DNA of 26,824 nt from Ophiocordyceps camponoti-saundersi (nom. inval.) (taxonomy: Eukaryota; Ascomycota; Sordariomycetes; Hypocreales; Ophiocordycipitaceae), in NCBI GenBank assembly GCA_003339415.1, contig PDHQ01000400.1:1-26824 (forward strand), written 5' to 3'. Position numbers and translations under genes: made by a program. Shown here one piece after another: positions 21,669 to 26,824 of the stretch (within the stretch, counting starts at the first letter, position 1; the number at the start of each line of letters is the position of its first letter). The notes beneath the pieces are model-generated. The model was not told the DNA's origin, did no database searches, and saw only the letters and a program-made list of their open reading frames with translations.

Positions 21669-24600
21669 ATGCCTAAGGAATCTAATATACGGGGAGGACA
21701 TAGTAAAGACAGCATAGTCTTTATATCGTATAACCCGGTCTTTCTAGACGAGCTAACGCTTATAACCCCTGCTAATAACTTTTCCGAGTTTTATTCCCGC
21801 TATAAGATTAAGTATCTTAATTCGCTAGCTAAGCTCTCGTATATACACGGCTATCTATCCCCCTTAAATACTAGATCTAACCTACCTCTCCCTCTTCGCG
21901 AAAATAGGCCGCTGCTTCTAGGAAATAACCGAATCTAAAGCCTTTAACTCTGCCGCTGCATATAGACTTCTTTAAGAAAAACATAGTATCGATTATAAGG
22001 AAAATACCCTAGATCTGCTGTTAGATAACTCCGAAACCGAAAAGGAATTTTCGCTTAGCATAATATCTATTATTAGTTCCTATCTTAAACCTATTACTAT
22101 CCTGCCGGCCGCCTAAATCCTTACACCTTAGAACTATGTTCGGATTTTATTATTTAACTAGCAAATATAATACGATACTAAATACGCTAGCAAAACGCTA
22201 CCTTTCGATATATATAACCGCACGTTCTATATCGCTAACTCGTCCTCCTTCGACGCCTAGTTTATAGTCCTCCACCTAAGCAAACCTTACGACTAAGATA
22301 CCTAATATTAGCACCGCTAATAATACCCTCTACCCCCTAGCCTACTTAAGCTATACTACGCTATCCTCCTATCCCGGTATATCTAGCATATCTTTACGCT
22401 TTTCCCGCCTTCCTAATCTCTCCCTAACCTTGCCGGCTTATCGATAGATACGAATATACGTTATTAGATTTCCTACCGAGACTAGTCTATATTTCAAGTC
22501 CTCTTTATGCGATATTAGGAAACGTTTGCCGGCGCGTATACTTACGATACCTTCTAGAATAAGAACTCGCCCGCCTTTTATATATATAATATTAGCTCCG
22601 ATATAGAACTCGATCCCGGCTACTACCCGCCCTATCCTACTCCCTGTCCTTATTTCCCCCCTATAGTAGATGCCGCTATATAACCCCTACCGGTTACCCT
22701 TAATATATCTTAGGATATTACCCAGTTATCCGAAGAAGGGAATCTTCGCGATACGCGCGAGGATAACTTTTCCGATATCTACTCCCGTTACGGTAACTCC
22801 GATAATAACTTTCCCGATACCGATTACCGTAACGACGATGCCGACGATGCCGATAATATAGATACGAAGGATAGGAATAAGAGACTCTTTACCGGTCGCT
22901 TTAACTAATTTCTTCGGTATCTATAAGCTGAATATAATCTTTCCTATATCGAATAACTCTCCTACGCCCTCGCCGTCGATATTAGCTATTCCCCCCCCCG
23001 GCTCGGAGACGATTCTGACCCCCCTCGCCGGTCTAACGACCCGTTTAACAAATCGCTATCCCCTCCCCCCGGGCATCGAGACGATCCCCCCTTACCTTGC
23101 GAATCCGACCACGCCTCTAACGGGGCGCCACCCTCTAACCCCCCGCAGAAATACTATTTACTAGCCGATTTTAAGAGTTTTAGCGGGGGGTTAGCAAGCC
23201 CCGATAACCTCACGTTCTACCCCCTCGCTTTCCACCTACGCTATAGGAACTTATCGTCGATAGGCCCCCCCTCGTTCCTCGAAAAACGCTATTATATTAT
23301 ACGTTATAATAAGAGTGTTCGCAACCACGACCCTTCCGATAGTTTATACTACGACGCCGCGGTGGAAAAATACCTACTTTTCTTCGGCCCTTTCCACGGC
23401 TCCTTTACTACCGGCCGTTCCCCTACTACGAAACCCGGTCATCTCTTAACGATGACGGGCCTTCTTATAGTAGCTCTTACACTCCCGTCAGTTAAGGCGG
23501 AACCTTATATAACGAAGCAGCGCAGCCTCGTAAAAGCTATCACCCCCCCTCTTACCGATAGCGCCTAGGACCCCGACTCGATCTACCTATTCCTCCACGA
23601 GCGCTAACGTATCTACTTAGCTATCCGCAACTCCTCGTTTACTTTCCGTATAGAGCAGGTTATAATTATACGAGTCTCGGAAGTCCTTAAGTAACGCCGT
23701 AACTTCTTCGTTCTCTTCGACCCGCTCCTATAGCTTATCGTCTTCTTTCTCCGTAACCCGCGCGAATATCTCTGCCTCCTACGTAAGTTCGAACCCTCTA
23801 GTTTCCCCGGTATCCTCGGTTACTTCGCTATAGTTTTCTATCACGCTACCGACGCCGTCGCGTAACGCTTAGCCTCGCCTCCCGGCCCCGCTCCTAGTAA
23901 CGACTCTAGTCTCGCTAACCGCGAAGCTATAGCCCTCTTCGATCGTCTAGGTAAGTATTGCTTTACCGGCGAACCTAACCTCCTCCCGCCCTCTTTTTTT
24001 AAGCGTCTTAACACTATAGCTAGCATGCAAAAATACGCCTAGCTATTAATCTCGCGTAACGTACTCGACCTTAGTGGTCCCCTATTTAATATAGGAACCC
24101 GCTCCTAGCCCCTTACTACACTTCGACGGCCGGTTCTCTTACATGTCCCTTCGATCGGCTATTATTATAACCTTATCCTTACTATCGAGAGGTATACCTA
24201 TTCTTAGGCTGCGTTTTTTAACGGCCCCGGCATTACCTAGGTAGAACACGTAAGATATTTCCTAGGCTATATCTTTTAGTATTCTTAGATCCCGTAGATA
24301 AAAGCCTTTATCTCCTACCGGTTCCGGTAATAAGTTAATACTTTAGCGCTTATAGTTTTTAACGACGCGACCGATAGAAGTTCCGCTATCCCTCTATAGG
24401 ATACTATATCTGCTCTTAAGATATAGGAATAGTCCTCTAATCCCTTTTCCGCCGCGTCAGTTTACCGTTATATGACCCCCTCCCCTATCCTCTACGCTAT
24501 ACTCCTAACATAATAAAAAGGTCGCTTAAGAAACTCTGCTAACACGCCTATACCACTCCTTCCCTACTCCCGTACGAATAGTCTACTAGCTATGCCGAGG

Positions 24601-25290
24601 ACGTTATATAAGTATATTATAGTCCTACCGACACCGCTAGCCCGACGCTCTTATCTAAGCACGCTACTTAGTATCCTATATTACATATACTTATCCGCTA
24701 TATAGACAAGGTAAACGTTAGTTACGAGGATTAGGTCCGCCTACTCGCCGCCGCTATAACGGAAAAGTCAATAAATTAGATACCGGGCTCCCTCGACGGT
24801 CGCCTCTTTATTAGCTATATCCGCCGCTTCTAACTAGATCGTATCGCCCCTACTTATATTGCCCTTACGCCGCTCGGTTCCTTAAGGCGGTTAGCCCTCG
24901 GGGCCTAGCAGGCTATCTCCCTCCCTACGAATATATAAGGCTTACCCGTCCGTTCTTTTTAATTCGGCCTTACCCCCCCTTTCTCCGCTATCCCTCCTCT
25001 TCTCGAATAAGGCTTTATAAACCTTCTCCTCCCTTACTCGATACGGTTAACCGATATCCGCGAATACTACCGATATACGTTATTTATAATTTAAAACGCC
25101 GGCTTCCGCTAGGAACTAAATACCATTATTATGCTTGCTCTTACTATTGCCGCCGCTCCGGGTATACCGTACTTTAATATTAACTAAGGCTATTTCGCGG
25201 TCTCGGAAAAGAAGATAGATCCGCGACATTTATCGGTTTACTTCGTATTACGAATACTCTAGTTTTTATTTCCTAATTAGTTCCCCCCGA
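21669..25290 (+). pseudogene. Copy 2 of the large unknown ORF family (~1,200 codons)
   Basis: An ATG at 21669 opens a 90-codon frame (MPKESNIRGGHSKDS ...) ending at 21938. From about 21925 the coding signal is in frame 1, so an intron or indel lies there. Frame 1 runs to about 24480, then frame 0 continues to about 25290. Blocks: SIISSYLKPITILPAA (about 22060); FDIYNRTFYIANSSSF (about 22205); NKNSPAFYIYNI (about 22561); an Asp-rich acidic stretch (about 22760-22870); LTFYPLAFHLRYRNLSS (about 23209); EAIALFDRLGKYCFTGEP (about 23923-23980); GRLFISYIRRF (about 24800); REYYRYTLF (about 25060); ALTIAAAPGIPYFNIN (about 25140). All are colinear with copy 1. Stops are RIP type, but the 22957-23565 segment has none. 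No known catalytic motif is visible. Its size and two copies suggest an undescribed element protein, which is inference. Confidence 0.7.
22957..23565 (+). other. 203-codon stop-free, RIP-light segment in copy 2
   Basis: Between TAA at 22954 and TAG at 23566 the frame is open for 203 codons. About 17 CpA remain, against about 5 TpG, so this stretch is both lightly mutated and strand-asymmetric. It encodes a Pro-, Asp- and Ser-rich part (for example SPPRLGDDSDPPRR and GHRDDPP) followed by a more ordered part (FYPLAFHLRYRNLSS, FEKR-like region, YDAAVEKYLLFFGPFHGS and LLTMTGLLIVALTLPSVKAE). Intact CAG, CAC and GTG codons occur. It is not a gene by itself, but it is the best material for finding relatives of the family. 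Confidence 0.75.
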
Positions 25291-26824
25291 AAAAACATAT
25301 AGACGGTATAATATCGGTCGGTAAAATAATAAAGAAGATTAGTAATACTAACTACCTTACCCTATTAGTATTTTATATTATTATATTTTTTTCTACCCTA
25401 TTAATATTCTAGTCTTTAGAATATAAACGTATTAACTTCCGTACGCTTATCGAGCTTCGCTTACTTAAGTCTACCTCTCCGCGTAAGCACCCGCGCTATA
25501 CCGAATATGCTCTTCCCCCTAAAGATCGTCTATATACTAGGTATAAAGCTTTGCTTACCGCATAGCGCTATAGCCCCGAGCGATATCTGCAAACCGTTTT
25601 CGATAGTCTAGGCGCCGAAGTAGGTATAAGGGAAAACGGGATAGTTAAAAGAGAATATTAGCGCTAGGAGGTAATATATAGTTCTAGTATATCGTAAAAG
25701 AAGTAGGAATTATATATTTTATATACGAAGTATAAAAGACTTATAATTTTACAGCTTAACTACGGTTAGTTATAGACGTAAAATACTATATAGAAATTTA
25801 ATACTATATAGGCCTCTAAGAATCCGAAGATAACCGATAAAAGAATATTATATTTAACCTAATAACCCTATATCGTACTATTACGAGCTAAGCTATAACG
25901 TATTATAAAATGCAAAGTTAGCCTTAACTTATAATATACTGCTCGCGTCTATATATATATATCCTATAATATAAATTTTAATACCCTTTGCTTCTATTAA
26001 CCTTACTATATATAGTTTAGTCTATAACCTTTATATAGATTATTAATTATATAATATAGAACTCGAAACGTAGAATACTAACGTCTCTTATAATATTTTC
26101 CGTATAGGCTTTTACCGTCTACGAAGAAGGCCGTGTAGACTAGTAGCTGCTACCGATTTGCTAGAGAATAGTAGCGCTAGGAAGAGATAAAAATATCTTT
26201 TTAAGGGTTATACGTATATTATTAAATAGTCGAAAATAACTTTTAGAGTTCCGAAGGCCTCCACGGACCAGAGTTGCAACGGCGGCTATATAAAGATAGC
26301 GGCTACTATCCGAGTAGATAGTATAACCTAGTTTTCCTCTATAGACGAAATAGGTAAATAAAGTATTTGGCCCTTAAGCTTATCCCTATATTTATTTATA
26401 AGTCGCTAATCGTAATTCGAGTCTGAGACATAACTTATAGCTAAAACTTTACTAAACGGAATTATAGCTTTGCCTAAACCCTATACCTTTATATAATAAA
26501 CTACTTACTAGCCTTACTAATCCTCTACGTAAACCGACACTCGAAATAGTTCCCTCCTACTAAGACATATAAGAGAAGGCCGGAGACTAAACAGACTATT
26601 CGATAAAGCCTTCGGGATACCGAAATCCTACTTAGTCTTTTACCTACTATCCTAGGCTACATAATAATACGTGCATAATAAATCGATCGTTTTTTGCAAT
26701 CGGATTTTTCTCCTTAAGTCGTTTCTAAGACTCGGGTTTTTACCCTATATTATACCCGCTATCCCGATACTGCCTTCTTTACTATATCCGTCCCTCGAGA
26801 AGTAAACCCTAAAAAATAGCTAGA
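25291..26824. other. Spacer downstream of copy 2; RIP milder at the end
   Basis: No gene recognised. From about 25640 to 26050 the sequence is AT-rich and unreadable. From about 26380 to the end, CpA and TpG become more frequent (gacataac, gacactcg, gacatat, aacagac, gtgcata, ttgcaatc), which could mark the approach to the edge of the RIP block. No terminal repeat of the copy 2 element was found. Confidence 0.4.

Larger units (their letters stand above)
1..26824. repeat. RIP-mutated repeat block (whole window)
   Basis: CpA and TpG are nearly missing on both strands while TpA is greatly over-represented; bases 1-360 hold one CpA and two TpG. CpG, CpC and GpG remain frequent, so general AT bias does not explain the pattern. 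This is the known outcome of repeat-induced point mutation in Pezizomycotina, where duplicated DNA suffers C-to-T change mainly at CpA. Consequences seen here are in-frame TAG and TAA at positions expected to be Gln or Trp, loss of ATG starts, and no long ORF. Such blocks are usually methylated heterochromatin. Depletion is milder at about 9661-10260, 22957-23565 and the last 450 bases. Confidence 0.93.

Noticed and set aside
21669..21938. A stand-alone 89-residue gene starting at ATG 21669
   Set aside because: The coding signal continues past its stop in another frame that aligns with copy 1, so it is better read as the first part of copy 2.
22670..24026. Short frames at 22670-22861 and 23841-24026
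   Set aside because: They are out of frame or antisense to the long relic of copy 2 and have low-complexity composition that follows from the main frame.
1..26824. Mitochondrial or bacterial AT-rich DNA
   Set aside because: CpG is common, CpA/TpG alone are missing, there are no bacterial-style gene arrays, and an Rrp5-like nuclear protein relic is present.
1..26824. tRNA, rRNA, CRISPR arrays or telomere repeats
   Set aside because: No cloverleaf with conserved loops, no regularly spaced identical repeats, and no TTAGGG array were seen; abundant tata palindromes are expected from TpA enrichment.

Overview
The window looks like a RIP-mutated (repeat-induced point mutation) block from a filamentous ascomycete (Pezizomycotina). 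CpA and its complement TpG are almost absent, while TpA is everywhere. In bases 1-360 I count one CpA and two TpG, against ten TpA in the first 60 bases alone. CpG and CpC remain common, so this is not simply AT-rich DNA. It is the mark of C-to-T change in the CpA context on both strands, which turns CAA, CAG and TGG codons into stops and ATG into ATA. I find no intact gene. The real content is a set of broken coding relics, readable by following frames whose stops fall where Gln or Trp would be expected.

Layout. 870-2060: minus-strand relic of an unknown protein. 3257-4120: plus-strand relic resembling ribosome-biogenesis protein Rrp5 (last S1 domain, acidic linker, first HAT repeats), the only host-type gene I can name. 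4190-11130: four diverged copies (A-D) of one unknown gene. A, B and C are on the minus strand at about 2-kb spacing and D is on the plus strand. B and D also share their upstream DNA, which forms a large inverted repeat (about 7180-7858 and 9615-10430) with C in its centre. 11330-11720 and 12850-15430: further plus-strand relics of unknown proteins. 16209-19560 and 21669-25290: two diverged copies, in the same orientation, of one large unknown protein of about 1,100 codons. The remaining stretches are degenerate spacer with TA microsatellites, C homopolymers and purine tracts.

How it fits together. RIP acts on duplicated DNA, and the window contains two multi-copy families and a duplicated-looking host gene fragment. 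It therefore reads as a silenced graveyard of repeats, probably heterochromatic. Two islands kept CpA: about 9661-10260, and 22957-23565, the latter with 203 codons free of stops. They may be late arrivals, or sequence less exposed to RIP. Repeated frame changes coincide with C-runs, which RIP cannot remove.

All frames, alignments and counts were done by eye. Family names other than Rrp5 are deliberately withheld because I do not recognise the proteins.
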